Source of the DNA: Bacteroidia bacterium
Lineage (GTDB): Bacteria; Bacteroidota; Bacteroidia; B-17B0; Aurantibacillaceae
Length of the DNA stretch: 56,740 nucleotides
Assembly (NCBI GenBank): GCA_022841465.1
Contig: JALHRL010000023.1
Coordinates: forward strand, 14,366 to 71,105
Reading direction: 5' to 3'
Shown here: in pieces, positions 44,482 through 54,235 of the stretch
Layout: every line of letters starts with the position of its first letter
How positions within the stretch are numbered: position 1 is the first letter of the stretch
Translations under genes and position numbers: made by a program
The notes under the pieces: generated by a model
Seen by the model: the letters and a program-made list of their open reading frames with translations, nothing else
What the model was told of the DNA's origin: nothing
The model's database searches: none

Positions 44482-46272
44482 TTACATTTTTTCAGGAACA
44501 TTAATGCCCATAAGTTTCATGCCGTTTGCAATAACTTGAGCGCATTTATTAATTAATAACAACCTAAATTGCAACACCTCTTTGTTATCTTCTTTTAATA
44601 TAGAGTGCTCATGATAAAAACGATTAAATGTTTTGGTTAATTCATAAATAAAGTTGGCAACAATTGCAGGATTGTATACCTGCGCACTTTCTTCAATTGT
44701 TAATTCAAACTCATAAATAAATTTAATTAAATCTCTTTCCAAAGTATTTATAGTTTTTGGGTCTACCGCTTTATCAATATTTATTTTTTGTTCTTCGGCT
44801 TTTCGTAAAATAGATTTTATTCGTGCGTGAGTGTATTGTATAAAAGGACCTGTGTTGCCGTTAAAATCTATACTTTCCTTTGGGTCAAAAAGCATTTTCT
44901 TTTTAGGATCCACTTTTAATATAAAGTATTTTAATGCACCTAATCCTATTGTTTTATGTAGCTCAACTAAATTGCTTTCAGAAAAGCCCTCAACCTTTCC
45001 TAATTCTTGCGTTGTTTTTTTAGCAGTATCAAACATTTCTTCCAGCAATTCATCTGCATCTACAACTGTTCCTTCGCGGCTTTTCATTTTACCTTCAGGT
45101 AATTCTACCATGCCATAACTTAAATGGTAGCACTCCTTTGCCCAACTATAACCTAACTTTTCTAATATTTTAAACAATACTTTAAAATGGTAATCTTGCT
45201 CGTTGCCTACAGTATAAATTGCTTGCGTTAAATCAGGAAAGTCTTTAAATCGTAAAATAGCAGTTCCAATATCTTGGGTTATATAAACACTGGTTCCGTC
45301 GCTTCTTAAAACCACTTTTTCGTCTAAGCCATCTGCTGTTAAATCTATTCTTATGCTCCCATCTTCTTTCTTATAGAAAACATTTTTTTGTAATCCTTCA
45401 TTTATCGTTTCTTTTCCAAGAATATACGTATCGCTTTCGTAATATATTTTATCAAAATCTACACCTAATGATTTGTAAGTTTCATCAAATCCTTTGTAAA
45501 CCCAACCGTTCATGGTCTTCCAAAGGTGTATGGTTTCTTTATCGCCTTTTTCCCATTTAAGAAGTAATTGCTGAGCCTCTAAAATGAGTGGTGCATTTTT
45601 TTCTGCTTCTTCCTTACTTATTCCCTTTGCAATTAAATCATTAATTTCTTTTTTATATGCTTTGTCAAACTCCACATAATATTTACCCACTAAATGGTCT
45701 CCCTTCATGTTAGATGATTCGGGGGTTTCTCCATTTCCAAATTTTTGCCAAGCTAACATGCTTTTGCAAATATGTATACCTCTATCGTTTACAATATTTG
45801 TTTTGATTACTTTGTGTCCGCATGCTTTTAAAATTTCTGCTACAGAAAAGCCTAATAAATTATTCCTAATATGTCCAAGATGTAAAGGCTTGTTGGTATT
45901 TGGGCTGCTGTACTCCAATAAAATAGTTTTACCACTGCTGTTTTGTTTTTTGTAGCCTGAGTAATTTTCACTTACGGCATTTAACAAAAATTCTATCCAA
46001 AACGAATCTTTAAAGCGGATATTTAAAAAACCTTTTACAACATTAAACGAATCTAGATTATTGTATTTAGATAAAATAAATTCACCAAGTTCTTGTGCTA
46101 ATTCATCCGGTTTTTTGCCTGCTTGTTTTGAATAAGCAAAAGTAGTTAAGGTATAATCACCCGGAAATTCTTTACGAGTTTTTTGAAAAGGAATTTTATC
46201 TGCATTAATTTTGTATAGTGTACTTAATGCATCTTTTATTTGTTCATCTAATAATTTAAGTGCGTAATTCAT
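44482..46272 (-). CDS. argS: Arginyl-tRNA synthetase
   Basis: ArgRS charges tRNA-Arg. The 596-residue class I enzyme has the N-terminal additional domain, the HIGH-type signature SSPNTNKPLHLGHIRNNL, the family segment YITQDIGTA, a MKSREGT sequence in the KMSKS position and the C-terminal all-helical DALR anticodon domain (FNRFYHEHSIL). All expected blocks are present and length is normal. The small EI24 gene follows after 8 bases. Confidence 0.97.
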   Translation of the reverse strand: MNYALKLLDEQIKDALSTLYKINADKIPFQKTRKEFPGDYTLTTFAYSKQAGKKPDELAQELGEFILSKYNNLDSFNVVKGFLNIRFKDSFWIEFLLNAVSENYSGYKKQNSSGKTILLEYSSPNTNKPLHLGHIRNNLLGFSVAEILKACGHKVIKTNIVNDRGIHICKSMLAWQKFGNGETPESSNMKGDHLVGKYYVEFDKAYKKEINDLIAKGISKEEAEKNAPLILEAQQLLLKWEKGDKETIHLWKTMNGWVYKGFDETYKSLGVDFDKIYYESDTYILGKETINEGLQKNVFYKKEDGSIRIDLTADGLDEKVVLRSDGTSVYITQDIGTAILRFKDFPDLTQAIYTVGNEQDYHFKVLFKILEKLGYSWAKECYHLSYGMVELPEGKMKSREGTVVDADELLEEMFDTAKKTTQELGKVEGFSESNLVELHKTIGLGALKYFILKVDPKKKMLFDPKESIDFNGNTGPFIQYTHARIKSILRKAEEQKINIDKAVDPKTINTLERDLIKFIYEFELTIEESAQVYNPAIVANFIYELTKTFNRFYHEHSILKEDNKEVLQFRLLLINKCAQVIANGMKLMGINVPEKM

Positions 46273-46326
46273 GGTATAAAATTAGCAATTATAATTAAGT
46301 CAAACATTGGATTTTGTATAAATAAA

Positions 46327-46351
46327 AAAGGCTCGCTTTTGGCGAGCCTTT
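46327..46351 (-). terminator. Intrinsic terminator of the large subtilase gene
   Basis: Arms AAAGGCTCGC and GCGAGCCTTT (46327-46336 and 46342-46351), five-base loop, followed on the minus strand by a T run. It lies 19 bases past the stop of the 1316-residue protein gene. Confidence 0.88.
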
Positions 46352-46369
46352 CATTAAAAATTAAAAAAA

Positions 46370-49300
46370 TTAATTTGCTATTAATTTGGTTCTGGTTTTA
46401 TTGTTGTTTGCAGAATTTGTTACTTCTATATAGTAAATTCCTTTTGCAAATTCCGTTAAATCAACATTACACTCATCGGTTAAATTGCTCTTAGAAATTA
46501 TTAATCTGCCAATATTGTCGTATATCGCATAGCTAAAGTTATTTCCTAAGTAAGAAATAGTGAAATTATCTTTAAACGGATTTGGATAGATTAGTAATTT
46601 ACTATTTGCTATAGCGTTGTTGTTTAAACCTACACCACCACAAGCAACAACCGATTGCGTAAATATGGTTGTATGAGAACAACCATTAGTGGTTCCGGTT
46701 AATGTGTAATTGGTAGTTACCGTAGGAGAAATAAATATTTGATTAAAGGTAGAACCTGTGCTCCAACTATAGGTGTTTGCACCACTGCCGGTAAGATTTA
46801 TTCCATCACCAACACAAATAGGGTTAGATGGTGTACTTACTGATACCGTTGGTGTTGGATTTACACTAATTGTTTTAACGGCATTACCGGTACATGTACT
46901 ATTGTAACCAATTACAGAATAAGTGGTGGTAGTAACCGGACTAACTGAAATGCTATTTGTAGTTGCACTTGTGTTCCAGCTGTACGTTCCTGCACCACTT
47001 GCTGTTATAACCACTGAATTACCTGCGCAAATAACAGAGCTTCCTGCAATACTAACTGTAGGATTTGCAACAACGCTTATGGTATGCGTTTTATTTCCTG
47101 TGCAGTTTCCTAAGGTTCCTACTACTGTGTATACTTGTGATGAAGCCGGTGTAACGTTAATAGAAGTGCCATTTAAGTTTCCTGGATTCCAAGTGTAGGT
47201 AGAATAACCTGTTGCATTCATAGTTGTTGTTCCACCTGCACAAATAGAGTTAGATGTTGCAGTAACATTTAAAACAGGCGCTGTAATTACAGATACACCA
47301 ATAGTTGCTAATCCATTACAGCCACCGTTAGTTCCGGTAACTGTGTAAACGGTTGTACTTGCTGGTGTAACATTTAAACTGCTACCAACAATATTTCCGG
47401 GATTCCAGGTATATGTTGTAGCTCCTGTAGCACTTAATGTTGATGTACCACCAGTACACATGGTTTGGGTAGATGCTACCGGAACAATGGTAATACTTGA
47501 ACCAATTGCAACACTTACCGTTTTGGTATTTGCACAAACTCCGTTGTTACCAATTACTGTATACGTTGTGTTAACTACAGGAGAAACTTGCAATGGATTA
47601 CCTGTAAATCCCGTACTCCACGAATAAGTAGATGCACCACTTGCAGTAATGGTTGCTTGACCACCGGCACAAATTGTTTGATTGGTAACTCCAACATTTG
47701 GTGTTAATGTTACGTTAACTGTAGATACTTTCATATCCGTACACGAACCATTTGTACCCGTTACGGAATAGGTTGTAGTTACTGTTGGCGTTACATTTAT
47801 TCCTGAAGATGTAGCCCCTGTACTCCAACTGTAACTGCTAGCACCTGATGCAGTAAGGTTAACATTGGTTCCTGAACAAATATTAGTGGTTGAGGTGGTT
47901 AAGGCAACTGTTGGTTGTGTTGCAACAGAAACGGTTTTTGTTAATGTTGAAATTACTGTTCCGTTATTTGCGGTTAGGGTAATTGAATAGGTACCCGGAC
48001 TATTAAACGTTATATTGGTATTCGTTCCGTTTGGTGAAGCAATGGTTGCTGCAGGGTTAGCAGTCCAAGTATAACCTGCAGCGCCTGTTGTACCATTTGT
48101 AAATAAAGTAGGAACTCCCGTACATCCTGTTGAGGAATTTGTAACAGCCATTGATGGAGGCGGTAAATAAATATTAATATTATCTAAATACATTGCTTGC
48201 CCGTAATGACCTCGGTTTACAAAACTCATCATTACGTTTGCTTGAAATGCAGCAGCAGGTGTAATGATGATGCTATCTCTACGCCATTCTGTTGCTGTAG
48301 GTACAAATCGACTGGCTTGCAGCGTTCCGGGAGAGGTAGAAAGTGTTTGTCCTCCTTTTGTATAAATATTACTCCATGAAACACCACAGTTTGTACTTAA
48401 TCTAACTTGTAATGTGTCTGAATATGGATTAGCAGGTGTAATGTTTGCTGTATTATCATATTGTTTATACGCAACATCAAATCTTAGTCTTGCATTTGCA
48501 ACGTTGCTAAAAATGTATCTAGGCGTTCGCATTTCATCTTGCGCACCCGTAGCATCTTCTTCATAATCGTTAAACATTGCACAAGCAGCAGTTGGTGTTA
48601 CGGTAAAACCACCTCTTCCTGTTACTCGTTTCCAAAAAATACTATCGTTATCTATATTATAGGGTGTCCAATTGGTAGGTAAAAACTGGGTGTTTTGAAA
48701 TCCTTCAACCAATGGCAGTGCAATTGGTCCTGCAATGGTAATATAACTGTTTCTTACTTTAACGCTATTACCGTTGGTGTTAGAAACAGTCATGGTAACA
48801 TTATATGTTCCGGGGTTTGCATAACTAATGGTTGGATTAGAAGAAGTAGATGTTGCAGGTGTTCCTCCCGGAAAACTCCAGTTCCAAGTTTGAGGATTGT
48901 ACATTGAACTATCTTTAAATGTAATAGGTGTATTAGGGCAAGTATTACGTGTTAAAGTGTAAAAATTACCTATCGGTAGAGCTCCAGTAAAACTTGCAGC
49001 GCATTGCATGGCAGCAAATGCGTTTATTCTTCCTGCTCCAAGTTGAGGTGGAGTAACAAATGCTGAGTTGCCCGAAAGTGTATATATATTTACGGCTGTT
49101 GTAGAAATACAATTTAATACATCTGTTTGTGTCATCCACGGATATTTAGATAACATTAAACCCGCTAATCCGGCAACTAAAGGACAAGACATTGAAGTTC
49201 CAGATTGAGAGCCGTAAGTATTTCCCGGTAAAGTGCTATTAATGCTGTTTCCGGGAGCTGTAATGTCAACCCATGTTCCAAAACAAGAAAAACTTGATTT

Positions 49301-50320
49301 TACATCTGAACCTGAACAGGCTGCAACAGCATAAACATTATTATATGCCGCTGGATAATGTAGAACACTGTTGTTATCGTTACCTGCTGATGCCATAATA
49401 ATTGAACCTTTACTCCAAGCAAAATCTATAATAGCTTGCGCTGCTGACGAAGCTGCACCTGTTCCACCAAATGAGCATGAAATAACGCGTGCTTTTGCTT
49501 TTGCAGCATAAATAATTCCTTGGTATCCAAACGGAATGGAGGTTGTGTTTCCGGTATTGTTTTGACATTTAACACCAATTATTTTAATATTCCAACCTAT
49601 AGAGGCAATACCAATTCCATTATCGGTTCTCGCACCCGCAATTCCTGCACAATGTGTTCCATGATTCATTGAATTGTTGGATGGTATTGGATTGTTATCG
49701 CCATCAGCTACATCCCAGCCGTTAATATCATCTACGTAACCATTTTGGTCGTCGTCAATTCCATTGCTTGCAATTTCACCGGGGTTAACCCAAACGTTTC
49801 CAGTTAAATCAACGTGGTTAATTGCAACAGCATTGTCTACAATTGCGACTGTAATGTTTGAGTTACCATTAGCGGTACCATTCCATATATTCCAGGCATT
49901 TTGTGCCCCAATTTGTGTTAGGTGTGATGGAAAAGTTGGGTCGTTAGGCGTAGCATGTGTAGTAAGTAACATTACTTTCTCTGCGTACTCTACAATTCCG
50001 TTTTGTTTTAAATCGGTAATTAAATCTTCTACTTTTGAAATATTAGAAAAATCAAGCTGTAAAACATGGGTTAAGTGTTCGCTATCGTCTGCCTGATAAA
50101 AAGGCTTACTTGCCTTGGTAATTCCATACTTTCCAATTAAATCTTTAATAATGGAAATTTTATTTAGCGGTAAATTATTTGGATTATCTCTGGATAAATT
50201 TTTAATTGTTCCGGTTTTAAATTTTAAGTAAACCTGACCATCAACATATTCGCGGTCTACAGTTTGCGCATTTATATAAAAGCATATGCTAATAAATGCT
50301 AACGTAAATATTTTTCTCAT
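46370..50320 (-). CDS. Large secreted S8 subtilisin-like peptidase with PKD and Ig-like repeats, T9SS cargo
   Basis: The 1316-residue protein has a signal peptide ending near YINAQ, an inhibitor-like prodomain (about 25-120), a subtilase domain (about 155-440) with Asp162 (AIVDNA), His220 (HGTHCAG), Asn314 (ASAGND) and Ser376 (GTSMSCP), a PKD domain (about 447-530), a beta-sandwich with calcium-type features (about 535-720), a second PKD-like domain (about 722-800), six Ig-like repeats (802-1224) and a type A sorting domain (LLIYPNPFKDN to TKLIAN). It is a likely secreted or cell-surface protease. It has its own terminator and is divergent from the Ppx gene. Confidence 0.93.
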   Translation of the reverse strand: MRKIFTLAFISICFYINAQTVDREYVDGQVYLKFKTGTIKNLSRDNPNNLPLNKISIIKDLIGKYGITKASKPFYQADDSEHLTHVLQLDFSNISKVEDLITDLKQNGIVEYAEKVMLLTTHATPNDPTFPSHLTQIGAQNAWNIWNGTANGNSNITVAIVDNAVAINHVDLTGNVWVNPGEIASNGIDDDQNGYVDDINGWDVADGDNNPIPSNNSMNHGTHCAGIAGARTDNGIGIASIGWNIKIIGVKCQNNTGNTTSIPFGYQGIIYAAKAKARVISCSFGGTGAASSAAQAIIDFAWSKGSIIMASAGNDNNSVLHYPAAYNNVYAVAACSGSDVKSSFSCFGTWVDITAPGNSINSTLPGNTYGSQSGTSMSCPLVAGLAGLMLSKYPWMTQTDVLNCISTTAVNIYTLSGNSAFVTPPQLGAGRINAFAAMQCAASFTGALPIGNFYTLTRNTCPNTPITFKDSSMYNPQTWNWSFPGGTPATSTSSNPTISYANPGTYNVTMTVSNTNGNSVKVRNSYITIAGPIALPLVEGFQNTQFLPTNWTPYNIDNDSIFWKRVTGRGGFTVTPTAACAMFNDYEEDATGAQDEMRTPRYIFSNVANARLRFDVAYKQYDNTANITPANPYSDTLQVRLSTNCGVSWSNIYTKGGQTLSTSPGTLQASRFVPTATEWRRDSIIITPAAAFQANVMMSFVNRGHYGQAMYLDNINIYLPPPSMAVTNSSTGCTGVPTLFTNGTTGAAGYTWTANPAATIASPNGTNTNITFNSPGTYSITLTANNGTVISTLTKTVSVATQPTVALTTSTTNICSGTNVNLTASGASSYSWSTGATSSGINVTPTVTTTYSVTGTNGSCTDMKVSTVNVTLTPNVGVTNQTICAGGQATITASGASTYSWSTGFTGNPLQVSPVVNTTYTVIGNNGVCANTKTVSVAIGSSITIVPVASTQTMCTGGTSTLSATGATTYTWNPGNIVGSSLNVTPASTTVYTVTGTNGGCNGLATIGVSVITAPVLNVTATSNSICAGGTTTMNATGYSTYTWNPGNLNGTSINVTPASSQVYTVVGTLGNCTGNKTHTISVVANPTVSIAGSSVICAGNSVVITASGAGTYSWNTSATTNSISVSPVTTTTYSVIGYNSTCTGNAVKTISVNPTPTVSVSTPSNPICVGDGINLTGSGANTYSWSTGSTFNQIFISPTVTTNYTLTGTTNGCSHTTIFTQSVVACGGVGLNNNAIANSKLLIYPNPFKDNFTISYLGNNFSYAIYDNIGRLIISKSNLTDECNVDLTEFAKGIYYIEVTNSANNNKTRTKLIAN
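46649..47917 (-). repeat. Six tandem Ig-like repeats inside the large subtilase
   Basis: Six units of about 70 residues follow one another. Each has a variant of ICAGG, a strand such as TASGASTYSWSTG, then VTPxxTTTYxVxGTNGxC. The units differ enough at DNA level that this is an old protein repeat, not a recent DNA amplification. Confidence 0.85.
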
Positions 50321-50409
50321 TTTTTGGTATAATGTTAGTTGTAATAAAACTACAAAAAAATAAACCCAAAGTCAAGGTTATTGTGGAAAAAAGTTAATAA
50401 ATTTAACAA

Positions 50410-51342
50410 ATGCGAGCGGCTGTTATAGATTGTGGAACCAACACCTTTAATTTACTAATTGTAGATATTAACGGCACGCAATTTAATCAGGTTTTTTCGT
50501 TGAAAATTCCGGTAAAATTGGGTGAAAATGGAATAAATAGCGGGATTATTGCTGAAAAACCATTTATCAGAGGGATAGAGGCGATGAAAGTTTTTAGTGA
50601 AAAATTAAGGGATAATAACGTTCAAAAAGTATTTGCCTTTGCCACTTCTGCTGTTAGAGATGCCAAAAACGGGATTTTATTTAAAGATGAAATTTTTAAA
50701 GAAACAGGAATAGAAATTAAAATTATTGATGGTAACAAAGAAGCAGATTTAATTTATAATGGAAATAAATTAGCTGTTTCTTTAAAACAAACGCCCTCGT
50801 TAATTATGGATATTGGTGGAGGAAGTACAGAGTTTATTATTGGAAATAAAAACGGCATTTTGTGGAAACACAGCTATCGCTTAGGTGCCGCTCGTTTGTT
50901 AGAAAAATTTAATCCTTCCAATCCAATTACTATTAATGAAATAAATACCATTAACGATTATCTTACTAAAGAATTACACGATTTAATTTTTGCGGTAAAC
51001 GAATATAAACCCGATGAATTAATTGGCTCTTCGGGTGCTTTTGATTCTGTTGTAGAAATGATTCAGGTAAATATTAAACACCTACCATTTTTAAACAATA
51101 CAACTGAATTTCCGGTGTTATTACCGGATTATTTACATATTTCAGAAATAATAAATAAATCAACCATAGAAGAGAGAAGGGCAATGAAAGGTTTAGTTGA
51201 AATGCGAGTAGACATGATGGTAATTTCTTGTTTACTTATTGATTTTATTTTTAAAAATTTTAATTTAAAAAATTTCCGTGTATCAACTTATTCTTTAAAA
51301 GAAGGTGCATTATTCGAAATTATTCATAACAATTCTATTTAA
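50410..51342 (+). CDS. Ppx/GppA family phosphatase (exopolyphosphatase or pppGpp phosphatase type)
   Basis: This 310-residue protein is the catalytic ASKHA-fold domain alone: DCGTNTFNLLIVD at residues 8-20, FATSAVRDAKNG, the nucleotide/phosphate loop DIGGGSTEFII and RLGAARLLEKF. Family members split polyphosphate or pppGpp; the short form without the C-terminal HD domain is usual in this phylum, and the substrate cannot be read. The next gene, an NtrC-like regulator, starts 12 bases later, so they are cotranscribed. Confidence 0.9.
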   Translation: MRAAVIDCGTNTFNLLIVDINGTQFNQVFSLKIPVKLGENGINSGIIAEKPFIRGIEAMKVFSEKLRDNNVQKVFAFATSAVRDAKNGILFKDEIFKETGIEIKIIDGNKEADLIYNGNKLAVSLKQTPSLIMDIGGGSTEFIIGNKNGILWKHSYRLGAARLLEKFNPSNPITINEINTINDYLTKELHDLIFAVNEYKPDELIGSSGAFDSVVEMIQVNIKHLPFLNNTTEFPVLLPDYLHISEIINKSTIEERRAMKGLVEMRVDMMVISCLLIDFIFKNFNLKNFRVSTYSLKEGALFEIIHNNSI

Positions 51343-51354
51343 AAAGAAAACAGT

Positions 51355-52506
51355 ATGTCAAAAATATTAATTATAGATGATGAAAAAGCAATTAGAAGAT
51401 CTATAAGAGAAATTCTAGAGTTTGAAAAGTATTTGGTAGAAGAAGCAGAAGATGGAGAACAAGGATTAGAGATGGCTTTAAAAAATAATTACGATGTTGT
51501 TTTAAGCGATATAAAAATGCCAAAATTAGATGGCATTGAATTATTGCAAAAATTAATAGATGCAAAAGTAGAAAGCTCATTAATTATAATGAGCGGACAT
51601 GGTAATATAGAAACTGCTGTGGATGCCGTAAAAAAGGGAGCCTATGATTATTTGGCAAAACCAATTGATTTAAATAGATTGTTGGTAAGCATTAGAAACG
51701 CACTTCAAAAAACAGAATTGGTTTACGAAACAAAAACGTTAAAAAAGAAAATTGCAAAATCTATTGATATGATTGGCGATTCTGACGCTATTAAAAAAGT
51801 GAAAGAAATAATAGAAAAAGTTGCACCAACCGATGCACGTGTATTAGTTACAGGAAGCAATGGAAGTGGAAAAGAATTAGTAGCAAAATGGATTCATGAA
51901 AAAAGTAACCGCGCTGCAGGTCCATTAATTGAAGTAAACTGCGCCGCTATTCCCGCAGATTTAATTGAAAGTGAATTGTTCGGGCACGAAAAAGGTTCGT
52001 TTACTAGTGCAGTAGCTCAGCGTAAAGGAAAGTTTGAGTTAGCAGAAGGAGGTACCATTTTTTTAGATGAAATTGGTGATATGAGTTTAAGCGCACAGGC
52101 TAAAGTTTTACGAGCCTTACAAGAAAATAAAATTACCAGAGTAGGCGGCGATAAAGAAATTAAAGTGAATGTAAGAGTAATTGCGGCAACCAATAAGGAT
52201 TTAAAAAAAGAAATTGAAAAAGAAAATTTTAGAGAGGATTTGTTTCATCGCCTTAGTGTAATACCCATTCATGTGCCGGCTTTAGATGAACGAAAAGAAG
52301 ATATTCCATTATTAGTAGAACATTTTTTAAGTATTTTAAATAACGAAATGGGTTCTAACAAAACCATTAGTAAAGCTGCAGTTGCTGCATTACAAAAAAG
52401 AAATTGGCCCGGCAATATTCGTGAGTTTAGAAATGTTATTGAACGCTTAATTATTTTAGGAGATAAAGAAATTACAGAAACCGATGTGCAAAAGCACGGT
52501 GTGTAA
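51355..52506 (+). CDS. NtrC-type response regulator (receiver plus AAA+), no HTH domain
   Basis: The 383-residue protein has a receiver domain (1-120) with Asp8, Asp9 and phosphoacceptor Asp52, then a sigma-54 interaction-type AAA+ domain: Walker A GSNGSGKE at 167-174, the loop GSFTSA at 214-219 in place of GAFTGA, Walker B FLDEI at 236-240 and NWPGNIREFRNVIERL. It ends right after this domain, with no Fis-type helix-turn-helix, about 70 residues shorter than NtrC. Similar short forms exist in Bacteroidota. It may act from solution, without binding enhancers. No kinase gene is adjacent. Confidence 0.9.
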   Translation: MSKILIIDDEKAIRRSIREILEFEKYLVEEAEDGEQGLEMALKNNYDVVLSDIKMPKLDGIELLQKLIDAKVESSLIIMSGHGNIETAVDAVKKGAYDYLAKPIDLNRLLVSIRNALQKTELVYETKTLKKKIAKSIDMIGDSDAIKKVKEIIEKVAPTDARVLVTGSNGSGKELVAKWIHEKSNRAAGPLIEVNCAAIPADLIESELFGHEKGSFTSAVAQRKGKFELAEGGTIFLDEIGDMSLSAQAKVLRALQENKITRVGGDKEIKVNVRVIAATNKDLKKEIEKENFREDLFHRLSVIPIHVPALDERKEDIPLLVEHFLSILNNEMGSNKTISKAAVAALQKRNWPGNIREFRNVIERLIILGDKEITETDVQKHGV

Positions 52507-54216
52507 TTAACTTACTTTTAAATCTTCTATAAGTAACTGAATGCTTGTTTTACCGTTAAATTCATTTTCTTGAATTTTAAAAACAATATCCATTGGCGTT
52601 TTTTTCTGAAAGAAATTTACATAATCGCCTTTATCATAGCCAATTGCGCTGAATCGTAAATTTGGATTTGATTTTTGAAATAGTTCTAGTTTTAAATGGT
52701 TGTTTCCAACAATTTTTGCCCAACCGGTATCGAATACATTTTTTGCACAGAATAGTGGCGTCATGTTTTCCGGGCCGTGCGGTGCAAATTGTTTTAATAT
52801 TCTAACCATTTTTGGAGTAATTTCATGAAACTCAATTTCAGTATCTATTATTAGTTGGGGAATAAGTTGCTCCTCTAATATGGTGCTACTTACTATGCTT
52901 TCAAATTTATCTATAAACTCCGAAACATTTTCTTTTTTCATAGTTAAGCCTGCTGCAAATTTGTGTCCGCCAAACTGCTCTAATAAACTACCGCATTGTT
53001 CAATGGCACTATAAATATCATATTCTCTTACACTTCTTGCACTGCCGGTTACTTTACCATCGCTTTGCGTTAAAATAATAGTTGGTTTATAATATCGTTC
53101 AATTAATCGTGATGCAACAATACCAACAACACCTTTGTGCCAATTTTCATTAAATAAAACAGTTGTTTTTTTAAATTCTGTTAGAGGATTGCTGGATAAC
53201 ATCAGCAGTGCTTCTGTTGTTGTACCCAAGTCTAAGTCTTTACGTTGTGTATTGGTGTCGTTAATCCCTACAGCTAATTCGGTGGCAGTTTTTTCATCTT
53301 CACAAACTAATAATTCTACTGCCGCACTTCCTTGTTTAATTCTTCCTGCTGCGTTAATGCGTGGACCAAGTACAAAAACCAAATTGGTAATATTTATTTG
53401 TTTTGCTAATTGATTTAAGTTTAAAAGCGCTTTAATTCCTGGACATGGATTGCTGTTTATTTTTTCTACACCGTAATATGCAAGCACTCTATTTTCTCCA
53501 GTTATAGGTACAATATCAGCGGCAATACTCGTAGCTACCAAGTCTAAAAAATGGTAACATTTATTTAAATCCAATTTATGAGCAATGCTATACGCTTCAA
53601 TTAATTTAAAACCAATTCCTGCACCACTTAATTCTTTATACGGATAAGGGCAATCAATTTGTTTCGGGTCTAGTACCGCAAACGCTGTTGGTATGGTTTC
53701 TCCCGGTAAGTGGTGATCACAAATTATAAAATCAATATTTTTTAAATGTGCGTAATCAATTTTATCTATTGCTTTAATACCGCAATCTAATGCAATAATT
53801 AAACTAAAATTGTTTTCAGCGGCAAAGTCAATACTTTTGATAGAAATACCATAACCTTCTGCATATCTATCGGGAATATAATATTGAATTTTTTTTGTAT
53901 GTTCTTTAAAGAAACTGTATACTAAACTTACAGCTGTTGTTCCATCTACATCATAATCTCCAAAAATTAAAATCTTTTCGTTGTTTTTTATTGCCTTTGT
54001 AATTCTTTCTATAGCAACACTCATCCCTTTCATTAAAAACGGATCGTGTAATTGTGTGTAATCTGGTCTAAAAAAAGCTTTTATTTGATCATACTCGGTA
54101 AGCCCACGTTGGCACAATAAGGTGGCAATAACTTTATCAACCTTCAGAATTTCCTGAATGTTTAATATATCTTTTTTGTTGGTTTTTTCGCCAACAATGG
54201 TCCAACGTTTTTCCAA
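52507..54216 (-). CDS. recJ: Single-stranded-DNA-specific exonuclease RecJ
   Basis: RecJ is a 5'-3' exonuclease for recombination and repair. The 569-residue protein has the DHH-family motifs: FGDYDVDGTTA, LDCGI, CDHHLPG, then GPRINAAGRI, and the DHHA1/OB regions with GHKFAAGLTM. Length is typical. Translation appears to start at a TTG (54216), which gives the usual MEKRW-type N-terminus; no ATG is available. Its stop abuts the stop of the NtrC-like gene, and it begins 19 bases after the yebC stop. Confidence 0.95.
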   Translation of the reverse strand: MEKRWTIVGEKTNKKDILNIQEILKVDKVIATLLCQRGLTEYDQIKAFFRPDYTQLHDPFLMKGMSVAIERITKAIKNNEKILIFGDYDVDGTTAVSLVYSFFKEHTKKIQYYIPDRYAEGYGISIKSIDFAAENNFSLIIALDCGIKAIDKIDYAHLKNIDFIICDHHLPGETIPTAFAVLDPKQIDCPYPYKELSGAGIGFKLIEAYSIAHKLDLNKCYHFLDLVATSIAADIVPITGENRVLAYYGVEKINSNPCPGIKALLNLNQLAKQINITNLVFVLGPRINAAGRIKQGSAAVELLVCEDEKTATELAVGINDTNTQRKDLDLGTTTEALLMLSSNPLTEFKKTTVLFNENWHKGVVGIVASRLIERYYKPTIILTQSDGKVTGSARSVREYDIYSAIEQCGSLLEQFGGHKFAAGLTMKKENVSEFIDKFESIVSSTILEEQLIPQLIIDTEIEFHEITPKMVRILKQFAPHGPENMTPLFCAKNVFDTGWAKIVGNNHLKLELFQKSNPNLRFSAIGYDKGDYVNFFQKKTPMDIVFKIQENEFNGKTSIQLLIEDLKVS

Positions 54217-54235
54217 TTTAAAATATAATTTTTAA

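Noticed and set aside
46649-47917. Possible CRISPR or DNA tandem repeat array
   Set aside because: The repeats are about 210 bases, divergent at DNA level, and explained by Ig-like domains of the subtilase.
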